DNA of 54,404 bases from Roseobacter sp. Its GTDB lineage: Bacteria > Pseudomonadota > Alphaproteobacteria > Rhodobacterales > Rhodobacteraceae. This document shows positions 39,142 through 48,486 of the stretch, piece by piece. The position numbers and the translations under genes are program-made. The stretch lies in NCBI GenBank assembly GCA_018500125.2, contig JAHBAM020000008.1, positions 1-54,404 on the forward strand, read 5' to 3'. The notes beneath the pieces were generated by a model. The model worked only from the letters and a program-made list of their open reading frames with translations, did no database searches and was not told where the DNA came from. Each line of letters starts with the position of its first letter. Within the stretch, counting starts at the first letter, position 1.

Positions 39142-39942
39142 TTGCAGCCCCGTGCTGTGGGGGCGGCACGGCTGTCGGTCTGTGGCGATGCGATGGGCAA
39201 GACGCGCTTGCAGGTCTTGCGTCAATCCGGCTCGCTCAAACTGGTCTTTCCGCAGACGCACCGCACAGATGCCGAGGTGGTGCTCGTCAATACCGCCGGA
39301 GGGATCACGGGCGGCGACAGGTTTTCTCTGGATATAAATGTGCAGGACGGGGCCAAACTGACGCTCACAACCCAAGCCGCAGAGCGCGCCTATCGCGCGC
39401 AACCCGGCGAGGTCGGGAGCGTACAGACCAAGCTCACTGTCGCAGATGGCGGGTGTTTGAACTGGCTTCCCCAAGAGCTGATCCTGTATGACCGCTGCGC
39501 CCTGCGCCGCCGTCTGGAGATATCGCTTGGCCCTGCCGCACGGCTCCTGATGGTGGAGCCGCTGGTCTTCGGGCGCGCCGCAATGCCCGAGCGGCTTGAG
39601 GATATCTTCTTTCAGGATCGCATCACGATCTGGCAAGCCGGCAAGCCGCTCTACATCGACGGGATTGATCTTGGCGGCAATGCGGCAGCGCATCTGGCGC
39701 GCCGTGCTCTGGCAAACGGGGCTGGCGCTCTGGCGAGCGTTGTTATGGTCGCGCCTGATGTCGAGAGCTATCTGCCCAAACTACGAGCGCTTTTGCCCGC
39801 GACGGCGGGGGCAAGCCTCTTGCGCCCCGGTGTGCTTTTCATCCGGCAGCTCGCAACAGAGGGGTTTGCACTGCGGCGCGCGCTCATCCCTATGCTCGAG
39901 CACCTTTCAAACCACATTTTGCCCACGTCCTGGAGGCTGTAA
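39142..39942 (+). CDS. ureD: urease accessory protein UreD/UreH
   Basis: VVLVNTAGGITGGDRFSLDINVQDGAKLTLTTQAAERAYR; TTG start in the track, exact start uncertain. Confidence 0.94.
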   Translation: MQPRAVGAARLSVCGDAMGKTRLQVLRQSGSLKLVFPQTHRTDAEVVLVNTAGGITGGDRFSLDINVQDGAKLTLTTQAAERAYRAQPGEVGSVQTKLTVADGGCLNWLPQELILYDRCALRRRLEISLGPAARLLMVEPLVFGRAAMPERLEDIFFQDRITIWQAGKPLYIDGIDLGGNAAAHLARRALANGAGALASVVMVAPDVESYLPKLRALLPATAGASLLRPGVLFIRQLATEGFALRRALIPMLEHLSNHILPTSWRL

Positions 39943-39945
39943 CTC

Positions 39946-40248
39946 ATGCAACTGACCCCGCGTGAAAAAGACAAACTGTTGATCGCCATGGCCGCCGAGG
40001 TGGCCCGCAAGCGGCTGGCCCGTGGGGTCAAGCTGAACCACCCCGAGGCGATTGCGCTGATCACAGATGCAGTGGTCGAAGGCGCGCGCGACGGGCGCTC
40101 TGTGGCCGATATGATGGAGGCAGGCGGCTCTGTGCTCAGCCGTGCGCAATGCATGGAGGGCATCGCGGAGATGATCCACGAAGTGCAGATCGAGGCCACC
40201 TTTCCAGACGGAACCAAGCTGGTCACCGTCCACAATCCGATCCGTTAA
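39946..40248 (+). CDS. ureA: urease subunit gamma
   Basis: [50 protein letters not shown]. Confidence 0.98.
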   Translation: MQLTPREKDKLLIAMAAEVARKRLARGVKLNHPEAIALITDAVVEGARDGRSVADMMEAGGSVLSRAQCMEGIAEMIHEVQIEATFPDGTKLVTVHNPIR

Positions 40249-40267
40249 ACCTTCTTGGGAGCCACAA

Positions 40268-40435
40268 ATGAAACCTATTCTGCGCAGCCTGCCTCTGATC
40301 CTACTCGCCAATGCCTCTGTCGCACATGAGGCCTCGCATATGCACCATCACCTGACCGATCCGAACTGGATGCCGCTGGTCGCCGGTTTGCTCGCGGTCG
40401 GCTGTCTGGCCGCCCTGGCGTGGAGCCGCAAATGA
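40268..40435 (+). CDS. 55-aa His-rich small membrane protein ([55 protein letters not shown])
   Basis: Translated by hand; signal-like N-terminus, HEASHMHHH, one TM helix; stop overlaps the ureB start (ATGA); absent from the supplied ORF track. Confidence 0.75.
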   Translation: MKPILRSLPLILLANASVAHEASHMHHHLTDPNWMPLVAGLLAVGCLAALAWSRK

Positions 40436-40737
40436 TCCCTGGCGAGCGTTTCCCCGCAGAGGGCGGCATCATGCTCAACGCCGGGGCCGAGGCGATCACG
40501 CTTCTGGTGGCCAATACAGGCGACCGCCCTGTGCAAGTGGGCAGCCATTACCATTTTGCCGAGACCAACCCCGCGCTCACATTTGACCGTGTCGCCGCAC
40601 ATGGCCGGCGCCTTGATATCGCCTCTGGCACAGCCGTGCGCTTTGAGCCGGGCCAACGCCGCGAAGTGCAGCTGATCCCGATTGGCGGCGCGCGGCGCGT
40701 GTTTGGCTTTAACGGCCACGTTATGGGAGCGCTTTAG
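40432..40737 (+). CDS. ureB: urease subunit beta
   Basis: [49 protein letters not shown]; start trimmed to ATG 40432. Confidence 0.98.
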   Translation: MIPGERFPAEGGIMLNAGAEAITLLVANTGDRPVQVGSHYHFAETNPALTFDRVAAHGRRLDIASGTAVRFEPGQRREVQLIPIGGARRVFGFNGHVMGAL

Positions 40738-42447
40738 ATGCCCGTTGAAATCCCCCGCGCGCAATATGCCGCCATGTATGGCCCGACAACGGGCGACCGT
40801 CTGCGCCTTGCCGATACCGATCTGGTCATCGAGGTCGAGCGCGACCTGACCACCTATGGCGAAGAAGTGAAGTTCGGCGGCGGCAAGACCATCCGCGACG
40901 GCATGGGCCAATCGCAAGTCACCCGCGCGGGCGGGGCCGTCGACACGGTGATCACCAATGCGCTGATTGTGGATCACTCGGGCATCTACAAGGCCGATGT
41001 GGCGCTCAAGGACGGCTTGATCCACGCCATCGGCAAGGCCGGAAACCCCGACACGCAATCCGGCGTTGATATCATCATCGGCCCTGGCACAGAGATCATC
41101 GCCGGGGAAGGCCGTATTCTGACAGCGGGCGGGATGGACAGCCATATCCACTTTATATGCCCCCAGCAGATGGACGACAGTCTGCACTCCGGCGTCACCA
41201 CCTGCTTTGGCGGCGGCACTGGCCCAGCGCATGGCACGCTGGCCACAACCTGCACACCCGGCCCCTGGCATATCGGGCGGATGCTACAGTCTTTTGACGG
41301 TATTCCCATGAACATCGGCCTTTCGGGCAAAGGCAACGCCAGCCAGCCCGCCGCGCTTGTCGAGATGATCAAGGGCGGCGCCTGTGCGCTCAAGCTGCAT
41401 GAAGACTGGGGCACAACCCCCGCGGCGATAGATTGCTGTCTGTCGGTGGCCGACGATATGGATGTTCAGGTGATGATCCACACCGATACGCTCAACGAGA
41501 GCGGCTTTGTGGAACATACGGTCGCCGCCATGAAAGGCCGCACGATCCATGCCTTTCACACCGAAGGCGCAGGGGGCGGCCACGCGCCTGATATTATCAA
41601 GATTTGTGGCGATGCAAATGTCCTGCCCTCCTCGACCAATCCGACACGCCCCTTTACAGTGAACACGCTGGAAGAGCATCTAGATATGCTCATGGTCTGT
41701 CACCACCTCGACAAATCCATTCCCGAAGACATCGCCTTTGCCGAAAGCCGCATCCGCCGCGAGACAATTGCGGCCGAAGACATCCTGCATGACATGGGCG
41801 CCTTCTCGATCATCGTCTCTGACAGTCAGGCCATGGGGCGCGTCGGAGAAGTGATCATCCGCACATGGCAAACGGCCGATAAGATGAAAAAGCAACGCGG
41901 CCCGCTCCCTGAAGAAACCGGGGACAACGACAATATGCGCGTGCGCCGCTATATCGCGAAATACACAATCAACCCCGCGATTGCGCAGGGCGTGAGCCAT
42001 GTAATCGGCGATATCAACATCGGCAAACGCGCCGATCTGGTTTTGTGGAGTCCTGCCTTTTTCGGGGTGAAGCCCGAGATGATCCTTATGGCCGGTTCAA
42101 TCGTGGTCGCCCAGATGGGCGATCCGAACGCCTCGATCCCGACTCCGCAGCCCGTCTACAGCCGCCCGATGTTCGGCGCCTATGGCAGCGCGCTGCGCCA
42201 CAGCTCGGTGAGCTTTGTGTCAGGCGCTGCGCAAGCGGCGGGCATCGGCGAGACGTTTGGTCTGGCCAAAGAGACCGTTGCGGTGAAAAACACCCGCAAG
42301 ATCGGCAAAGCAGACATGATCCTCAACGCTGTCTTGCCCGAGGTCGATGTGCACCCCGAAACCTATGAGGTGCGTGCCGACGGTATCCTGCTCACGTGCC
42401 AACCCGCCGAAGTGCTGCCCATGGCACAGCGTTATTTCATGTTCTGA
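40738..42447 (+). CDS. ureC: urease subunit alpha
   Basis: [30 protein letters not shown] (carbamylated Lys); [21 protein letters not shown]; 569 aa. Confidence 0.99.
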   Translation: MPVEIPRAQYAAMYGPTTGDRLRLADTDLVIEVERDLTTYGEEVKFGGGKTIRDGMGQSQVTRAGGAVDTVITNALIVDHSGIYKADVALKDGLIHAIGKAGNPDTQSGVDIIIGPGTEIIAGEGRILTAGGMDSHIHFICPQQMDDSLHSGVTTCFGGGTGPAHGTLATTCTPGPWHIGRMLQSFDGIPMNIGLSGKGNASQPAALVEMIKGGACALKLHEDWGTTPAAIDCCLSVADDMDVQVMIHTDTLNESGFVEHTVAAMKGRTIHAFHTEGAGGGHAPDIIKICGDANVLPSSTNPTRPFTVNTLEEHLDMLMVCHHLDKSIPEDIAFAESRIRRETIAAEDILHDMGAFSIIVSDSQAMGRVGEVIIRTWQTADKMKKQRGPLPEETGDNDNMRVRRYIAKYTINPAIAQGVSHVIGDINIGKRADLVLWSPAFFGVKPEMILMAGSIVVAQMGDPNASIPTPQPVYSRPMFGAYGSALRHSSVSFVSGAAQAAGIGETFGLAKETVAVKNTRKIGKADMILNAVLPEVDVHPETYEVRADGILLTCQPAEVLPMAQRYFMF

Positions 42448-42456
42448 GAGGACACC

Positions 42457-42930
42457 ATGACAGCTTTACCCACCGCACACACCCTGCACCGCAAGGGCCA
42501 CTGGGCTGGCCCCGCCATGACCTGCGAGCTGGATTATACCGAGCGGTTCTTGCGCCGCAAACGGCTGATCACCTCGACAGGCGAGGCGTTTGTCGTCGAT
42601 CTGGCGCAAACCACTTCGCTGGATGAGGGCGATGCGCTGGAGCTTGACAGCGGCGCGTTGGTGCAGATCAAGGCGGGTCGGGAAGCGCTCTACAAAGTCT
42701 CTGGCCCCGATCTTGTGCGCCTTGCCTGGCACGTGGGCAACCGTCACACGCCCTGCCAGATCGCCCCAGACCACCTGCTCATTCAGGCCGATCCTGTCAT
42801 TGGCCATATGCTTCAACACCTTGGCGCAACTGTTGCGCCACTCACCGGCCCCTTTACGCCCGAAGGCGGCGCCTATGGGCATGGGCGCACCCATGCGCAC
42901 GCACACGTCGCAACGGCCCATGACCACTAG
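42457..42930 (+). CDS. ureE: urease accessory protein UreE
   Basis: YTERFLRRKRLITSTGEAFVVDLAQTT; GNRHTPCQI; His-rich tail [16 protein letters not shown]. Confidence 0.95.
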   Translation: MTALPTAHTLHRKGHWAGPAMTCELDYTERFLRRKRLITSTGEAFVVDLAQTTSLDEGDALELDSGALVQIKAGREALYKVSGPDLVRLAWHVGNRHTPCQIAPDHLLIQADPVIGHMLQHLGATVAPLTGPFTPEGGAYGHGRTHAHAHVATAHDH

Positions 42931-43582
42931 CGATATCATCACGCTCGCCCAATGGCTTTCGCCGGCCTTCCCTGTGGGAGCCTTTGCCTATTCGCACGGG
43001 CTGGAAGTTGTTATCCAACAACAGACGTTGACCAGCGCGCAAGACTTGCAAGACTGGCTTGCCGATGTGCTGGCGTATGGCAGCGGGCGTAACGAGTGTA
43101 TCCTGCTGCGCGCCGCCTACGCGTGCACCTCTCCGGCCGCGCTCGCCATGATCAACGAAACCGCCCTCGCCGCCTCCGCCTCGCGCGAGCGGATTTTGGA
43201 AACAGAATTGCAAGGCAGCGCTTTTGCCCAGACAGCGGCGGCCATCTGGCTGCGCACCGAACCCGAGGAGACCGCGCCGACAGCGCTCTGTTACCCCGTT
43301 GCTGTCGGATATGCCGCTGCGCGCCAGCAGTTTGATGTCGAACTCACTGCGGCGATGTATCTGCACGCCTTTGCCAGCAATCTGGTCTCTGTGGCCGTGC
43401 GCGCCGTGCCGCTGGGCCAGACCGAGGGGCAGCGCGTCCTCGCGGCTCTTGCCCCTCTCTGCGAGCAGATCGCCGCGCAGACCGCGGGCATGGCTCTTGA
43501 TGATCTCAGCAGCACGGCTTTTCTCTCCGACATCGCCAGTATGCATCACGAAACGCTTCAACCAAGGATATTTCGCTCATGA
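42920..43582 (+). CDS. ureF: urease accessory protein UreF
   Basis: [21 protein letters not shown]; start trimmed to ATG 42920. Confidence 0.95.
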   Translation: MTTSDIITLAQWLSPAFPVGAFAYSHGLEVVIQQQTLTSAQDLQDWLADVLAYGSGRNECILLRAAYACTSPAALAMINETALAASASRERILETELQGSAFAQTAAAIWLRTEPEETAPTALCYPVAVGYAAARQQFDVELTAAMYLHAFASNLVSVAVRAVPLGQTEGQRVLAALAPLCEQIAAQTAGMALDDLSSTAFLSDIASMHHETLQPRIFRS

Positions 43583-44202
43583 CATCTCCCAACGGCCCTC
43601 TGCGCATTGGCATCGGCGGCCCTGTCGGCGCCGGCAAAACAACGCTTACAGCCTGTCTTGCGCGTGCATTACAAGCTGATTTTTCCATCGGCGTGATCAC
43701 CAACGACATCTACACCCAGGAAGACGCAGAGGCCTTGATGCGGATGCAGATCCTGCCGCAGGATCGTGTGATCGGGGTTGAGACAGGGGGCTGCCCCCAT
43801 ACCGCCATCCGCGAGGACGCCTCGATCAACCTCGCCGCAATCGCGCAGATGCGCGCGCGCCATCCCGATCTTGATATTGTGCTGATCGAGAGCGGCGGCG
43901 ACAATCTTTCGGCAACCTTCAGCCCCGAATTGGCCGATGTGACGATCTATGTGATCGACGTGGCCGCAGGCGAGGACATCCCGCGCAAAGGCGGGCCGGC
44001 GCTGACAAAATCAGATGTTCTGGTGATCAACAAAACCGACTTGGCCCCCCATGTCGGCGCATCTTTGGCTGTCATGGGGCAAGACTGTAAAAAAATGCGC
44101 GCAGGCCGGCCCTATATATTTTGCGCACTGCGGCAAAATGAAGGAATTGATGAGGTTCTGAACCATGTTCTCGAAATAGGCGGGCTTGGTCACAGCCGGT
44201 GA
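43579..44202 (+). CDS. ureG: urease accessory GTPase UreG
   Basis: [39 protein letters not shown]. Confidence 0.98.
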   Translation: MTSPNGPLRIGIGGPVGAGKTTLTACLARALQADFSIGVITNDIYTQEDAEALMRMQILPQDRVIGVETGGCPHTAIREDASINLAAIAQMRARHPDLDIVLIESGGDNLSATFSPELADVTIYVIDVAAGEDIPRKGGPALTKSDVLVINKTDLAPHVGASLAVMGQDCKKMRAGRPYIFCALRQNEGIDEVLNHVLEIGGLGHSR

Positions 44203-44252
44203 GGGGCAGCTCACCGATGATCTATTTAGATCGGCAATAGGCTGAAATAAAA

Positions 44253-44338
44253 TGGTGCCCAGGAGAGGACTCGAACCTCCACGTCCATACAGACACTAGC
44301 ACCTGAAGCTAGCGCGTCTACCATTCCGCCACCTGGGC
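44253..44338 (-). tRNA. tRNA-Leu (anticodon CAG), CCA-encoded
   Basis: Reverse complement GCCCAGGTGGCGGAATGGTAGACGCGCTAGCTTCAGGTGCTAGTGTCTGTATGGACGTGGAGGTTCGAGTCCTCTCCTGGGCACCA; long variable arm, GGTTCGAGTCC T-arm. Confidence 0.97.
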
Positions 44339-44485
44339 AGGTGTCGATGGCAGCGCTTTAAGCGCGGGGAAGCGCGCTGTCAACGGGATTCAAAGGCTTT
44401 TGTGTTGAAACTCTCCATATCGGCTTGCCCAATGCCCCGTGCGCGCGTAGGAAAAGGCAAGTTTATGCCAAACGGAGGCCACCCC

Positions 44486-45466
44486 ATGTCAAAGCTTGTT
44501 ACCATTTTTGGCGGCTCGGGATTTGTTGGACGCTATATTGCGCAGCAGCTTGCGATGAAAGGCTGGCGTGTTCGCGTGGCGGTGCGCCGTCCCAACGAGG
44601 CTTTGTATGTGCGCCCTTATGGCGCTGTCGGGCAGGTCGAGCCGGTCTTTTGCAACATTCGGAATGACGCCTCTGTGGAGGCGGTGACACGCGGCTCTGA
44701 TGCTGTTGTGAATTGTGTTGGCACTTTTGAGCGCAAGGGAAAGAACAATTTTGACGCGGTCCAAGCCGAAGGTGCGGAGCGCGTCGCACGTATCGCTGCG
44801 GCGCATGGCGTTAAAACGCTTGTTCATCTCTCGGCTCTGGGCGTCGACCGTGACCAGCAGAGCGACTACGCCCGCACAAAGCGGGCCGGTGAGGCCGGTA
44901 TTCTGGCCCATTTCCCAAGTGCAATGATCCTTCGGCCTTCGGTTATCTTTGGTCAGGAGGACGGTTTCTTTAACCGCTTTGCCGGGATGTCCCGGATGGG
45001 GCCGATCTTTCCCTTGATCGGGGGCGGCACGAAGTTTCAGCCGGTTTACGTTATGGATGTGGCAAGTGCGGCTGTTGCGGGCGCTGAGGGACACGCCAGC
45101 GGAGTCTATGAGCTTGGCGGACCCGAAGCCAAAACCCTGCGCGGCTGGATTGATGTGATTCTGACGGAAGTTCACCGCAAAAAGCCTGTTCTGAACGCGC
45201 CTATGTTTGTGGGCCGTATGATGGCCTGGAGCCTTGATCTGGCGCAGAGCCTAAGCTTTGGTATCGCCAAGAACGGGCTGATCACGCGGGATCAGGTCAA
45301 ACAGCTGCAAACTGATAATGTGGTGCAGGACGGCGCAAAAACGCTGGCGGACCTTGGTATTATTGCGACGGCGCCCGAGGCTGTGATCGGAAGCTATCTC
45401 TGGCGCTACCGCCCATCAGGGCAGTATGATGCGATCCGAGACTCTGCGAAAAACCTCAATATTTAA
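44486..45466 (+). CDS. NAD-dependent epimerase / complex I NDUFA9-like protein
   Basis: VTIFGGSGFVGRYIAQQLAMKGWRVRVAVRRPNEA; ILRPSVIFGQEDGFFNRFAGM; start 44465 also possible. Confidence 0.9.
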   Translation: MSKLVTIFGGSGFVGRYIAQQLAMKGWRVRVAVRRPNEALYVRPYGAVGQVEPVFCNIRNDASVEAVTRGSDAVVNCVGTFERKGKNNFDAVQAEGAERVARIAAAHGVKTLVHLSALGVDRDQQSDYARTKRAGEAGILAHFPSAMILRPSVIFGQEDGFFNRFAGMSRMGPIFPLIGGGTKFQPVYVMDVASAAVAGAEGHASGVYELGGPEAKTLRGWIDVILTEVHRKKPVLNAPMFVGRMMAWSLDLAQSLSFGIAKNGLITRDQVKQLQTDNVVQDGAKTLADLGIIATAPEAVIGSYLWRYRPSGQYDAIRDSAKNLNI

Positions 45467-46269
45467 GCGCTGTAAGAGATCGTCAGAAGAACAAGGCCGA
45501 GCGCGACACGGTAGATCACGTAGGGTGCAAAACTGACGCTGCGCAAAAGGCGCATCATCAGGCTGAGCGCGCCGAGCGCCGCTATGAAGGCAAGTGCCGC
45601 GGCGACGGCGCCGTCTTTGGCGAGCTGTGCGTCGGCTGTCGTGATCACTTCTGCACCGAGCAGTGCCCCGCTGGCGAGGATTGTCGGGATAGACATGAGC
45701 ATAGCGAGCTTTGCTGAGTCCTGGCGCGAATAACCGAGCATCCGGCCCGCTGTGATACAGATCCCGGATCGGGACGTGCCGGGAATAAGCGCAACAGCTT
45801 GCCAGAGACCCATCTTGAGGGCGTCTTTTGTAGTCCAGTCCGTGTCTTTTTTATCGTTTGGGCCGCGCTGGTCGGCCCACCAGAGGAGCAGGCCAAACAA
45901 CAGCATTGTCCAGCCGATTACTGTCATGGAGCGCATCGCGTCAGACAGGCCTGTGAGCTTTAACACAAGGCCAAAAACGATAGCGGGGAGAGTTGCTATG
46001 GTGAGAAGGAAGGCAAGCTTTGCGCCCGCGGTGTCAATCCGACCTGTGAGCATACGAGGAAGACCGGCGAGACCCATGGACACATCGCGCCAGAAATAGA
46101 GAACCACGGCGCAGAGTGTTCCGATATGAACGGCCACATCTATGGCAAGGCCTTGATCCGGCGCGGAGGACAGCTCGGAAATCAGGATCAGATGTCCAGA
46201 TGAAGAGATCGGCAAGAACTCGGTGATGCCTTGCACCAGCGCGACGAGAATCAATAAATAAAACGGCAT
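45463..46269 (-). CDS. uppP: undecaprenyl-diphosphate phosphatase (BacA type)
   Basis: LVQGITEFLPISSSGHLIL; IPGTSRSGICITAGRMLGYSR. Confidence 0.97.
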   Translation of the reverse strand: MPFYLLILVALVQGITEFLPISSSGHLILISELSSAPDQGLAIDVAVHIGTLCAVVLYFWRDVSMGLAGLPRMLTGRIDTAGAKLAFLLTIATLPAIVFGLVLKLTGLSDAMRSMTVIGWTMLLFGLLLWWADQRGPNDKKDTDWTTKDALKMGLWQAVALIPGTSRSGICITAGRMLGYSRQDSAKLAMLMSIPTILASGALLGAEVITTADAQLAKDGAVAAALAFIAALGALSLMMRLLRSVSFAPYVIYRVALGLVLLTISYSA

Positions 46270-46479
46270 GAAGGCCCCCGCTCTGGTTGCTCCTTTGCAG
46301 CTATAAAGAGCTGACAGAAAAAGAAAAGTCGCTTGATGGGTCCGATTCGGAATTAATAGTTTTGAAAATTGTGCAAAATTGACAATTTGGCGCAGGCTTT
46401 TCTAACAATAGGTCAATAAAACTGACTTTCTTTTATTTTTTTGGTGTATTATTGGGGGGGAGAAGAGGGAGATTTGGCT

Positions 46480-47913
46480 ATGGCAAAGCAACCAATGCTG
46501 AAATTTGTATCTGTGGAGCGCGATATGCCTGAGAAGCGGGCGGCGGCGGCGCGGAGGCAGGACTTTGGCGAGATTTATCAGGAATATGCTCAGGCCAAGG
46601 CCGAGGAGCAGGCCAGCCGCTGTAGCCAGTGCGGGGTTCCTTATTGTCAGAACCACTGCCCGCTGCACAACAATATCCCCGATTGGCTCAACCTGACGGC
46701 GACGGGTCGCCTCAAGGAGGCCTATGAGGTCAGCCAAGCCACAAACACTTTCCCCGAGATTTGCGGGCGGATCTGCCCGCAAGACCGCCTCTGTGAGGGC
46801 AACTGTGTGATCGAGCAGTCCGGCCACGGCACTGTGACCATTGGCGCGGTGGAAAAATACATCACCGACACAGCCTGGGAAAACGGCTGGGTCACACCCG
46901 TGAACCCCGCAGAGGAGCGCCCCGAAAGTGTCGCCATCATTGGCGCCGGCCCTGGCGGGCTTGCGGCGGCAGAGCGGCTTCGGGCCGAGGGCATCCAAGT
47001 CACTGTCTATGACCGCTATGACCGCGCGGGCGGCCTGCTGACCTATGGAATCCCCGGCTTCAAGCTGGAAAAAGACGTTGTGATGCGCCGCATTGACCAG
47101 CTCGAGCAGGGCGGCGTAACGCTGAAACTGAACTGCAACATCGGCACAGACATCACTTTTGGCGCGCTGCGCGGACAGCATGACGCCGTGATTATTGCCA
47201 CGGGCGTCTATAAAACAAGGGATTTAGGCGGTGAGGGCGCCGAGGCTGAGGGGATTGTCAATGCGATCGACTATCTCACAACGTCCAACCGTCTGAGCTT
47301 TGGCGACGCTGTGCCGGAGTTTGACAGCGGCGAGTTGAATGCGGCGGGCAAAAAAGTCGTTGTCATTGGCGGCGGCGATACGGCGATGGACTGTGTGCGC
47401 ACAGCCATCCGCCAAGGCGCAGAGAGCGTCAAATGCCTCTACCGCCGTGACCGCGCCAATATGCCAGGGAGCCAGCGCGAAGTGAACAACGCCGAAGAAG
47501 AAGGCGTGATCTTTGAATGGCTGGCCGCCCCTGCGGGCTTTGTCGGTAGCCCTGTGAGCGCTGTGAAGGTCCAGAAGATGCGCCTTGGTGCGCCCGATGT
47601 GTCTGGGCGGCAAAGCCCCGAAGTGATCGAGGGAGCCGATTACAACGAGGCTGCCGACCTTGTGATCAAGGCGCTCGGCTTTGAGGCGGAAGACCTGCCG
47701 ACGCTCTGGGACACGCCCGAGCTGCCTGTGACCCGTTGGGGCACGATCAAGGCCGAATACGAGACCGGCGCGACAGAGCTGGAGGGCGTTTATGCCATTG
47801 GCGATATCGTGCGCGGGGCCTCGCTTGTTGTTTGGGCGATCCGCGACGGGCGGGATTGTGCCGATGCGATCCTGAGAAAATTTGCCGCCGTTAACAAAAT
47901 CGCGGCGGAGTGA
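46480..47913 (+). CDS. gltD: glutamate synthase small subunit
   Basis: CSQCGVPYCQNHCPLHNNIPDWL; VAIIGAGPGGLAAAERL; VVIGGGDTAMDCVRTAIRQGA; start trimmed to 46480. Confidence 0.97.
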   Translation: MAKQPMLKFVSVERDMPEKRAAAARRQDFGEIYQEYAQAKAEEQASRCSQCGVPYCQNHCPLHNNIPDWLNLTATGRLKEAYEVSQATNTFPEICGRICPQDRLCEGNCVIEQSGHGTVTIGAVEKYITDTAWENGWVTPVNPAEERPESVAIIGAGPGGLAAAERLRAEGIQVTVYDRYDRAGGLLTYGIPGFKLEKDVVMRRIDQLEQGGVTLKLNCNIGTDITFGALRGQHDAVIIATGVYKTRDLGGEGAEAEGIVNAIDYLTTSNRLSFGDAVPEFDSGELNAAGKKVVVIGGGDTAMDCVRTAIRQGAESVKCLYRRDRANMPGSQREVNNAEEEGVIFEWLAAPAGFVGSPVSAVKVQKMRLGAPDVSGRQSPEVIEGADYNEAADLVIKALGFEAEDLPTLWDTPELPVTRWGTIKAEYETGATELEGVYAIGDIVRGASLVVWAIRDGRDCADAILRKFAAVNKIAAE

Positions 47914-47918
47914 TTCTG

Positions 47919-47962
47919 GGGGGGTGATATGTGTGCACCCCCCGTGCACAACCCGTGCACCG
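47919..47962 (+). repeat. dispersed 44-nt intergenic element, copy 2 (three 11-bp-phased GTGCAC palindromes)
   Basis: GGGGGGTGATATGT-GTGCAC-CCCCC-GTGCAC-AACCC-GTGCAC-CG; GTGCAC at 47933, 47944, 47955. Confidence 0.85.
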
Positions 47963-48056
47963 GCAAAACGGGTTTTGCGCAAAAGCCCAATGATGAACAG
48001 ATCGGGCGCTGCCCCCATAGGACAACTTGACTGACCCAAACACGAAAAAGAGACGA

Positions 48057-48482
48057 ATGAGCAAAACAAGAGACATCAGCGGACAGTGCCTATGCGGGGC
48101 CGTGACAGTGAGCGCCACTGTGACGGAGCCGACTGTGCGCGCCTGTCATTGCGATATGTGCCGCCGTCACACGAGCAGTATGTTTATGTCTCTGAAAACC
48201 GACGCAGGCAGTATCCGCCTGAGCGGTCCGGCCAAGAGCTTTGTCTCATCTGAATGGGCCGAGCGCGGCTTCTGCGCAACCTGCGGCTCAACGCTCTGGT
48301 ACGGGCTGCGCGAAACCGGCGAGATCAACCTTGCGGCAGGTCTGTTTGACAACGCGGGCGGCGCGCCGCTCACCACCGAATTTTTTGCCGATCTGTGCCC
48401 GGCGGGCTACGCGCTTGCCGGCGCGCACAGACGGCTGACAACTGACGAAACGATTGCGCTGTTTGCGCCCAAGGAGGACTGA
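48057..48482 (+). CDS. GFA family (glutathione-dependent formaldehyde-activating-like) protein
   Basis: GQCLCGAVTVSATV; ACHCDMCRRHTSSMFM; RGFCATCGSTLWYGL zinc-binding motifs. Confidence 0.93.
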   Translation: MSKTRDISGQCLCGAVTVSATVTEPTVRACHCDMCRRHTSSMFMSLKTDAGSIRLSGPAKSFVSSEWAERGFCATCGSTLWYGLRETGEINLAAGLFDNAGGAPLTTEFFADLCPAGYALAGAHRRLTTDETIALFAPKED

Positions 48483-48486
48483 AGCC

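Noticed and set aside
44197-44216. CGGTGAG-GGGCAG-CTCACCG hairpin at the ureG stop as a terminator
   Set aside because: No U-tract follows; may be a processing or weak attenuator structure but unsupported.
11550-47962. CRISPR array from the GTGCAC repeats
   Set aside because: Units are 11 bp with 5-nt spacers and only three per locus; no cas genes; incompatible with CRISPR architecture.
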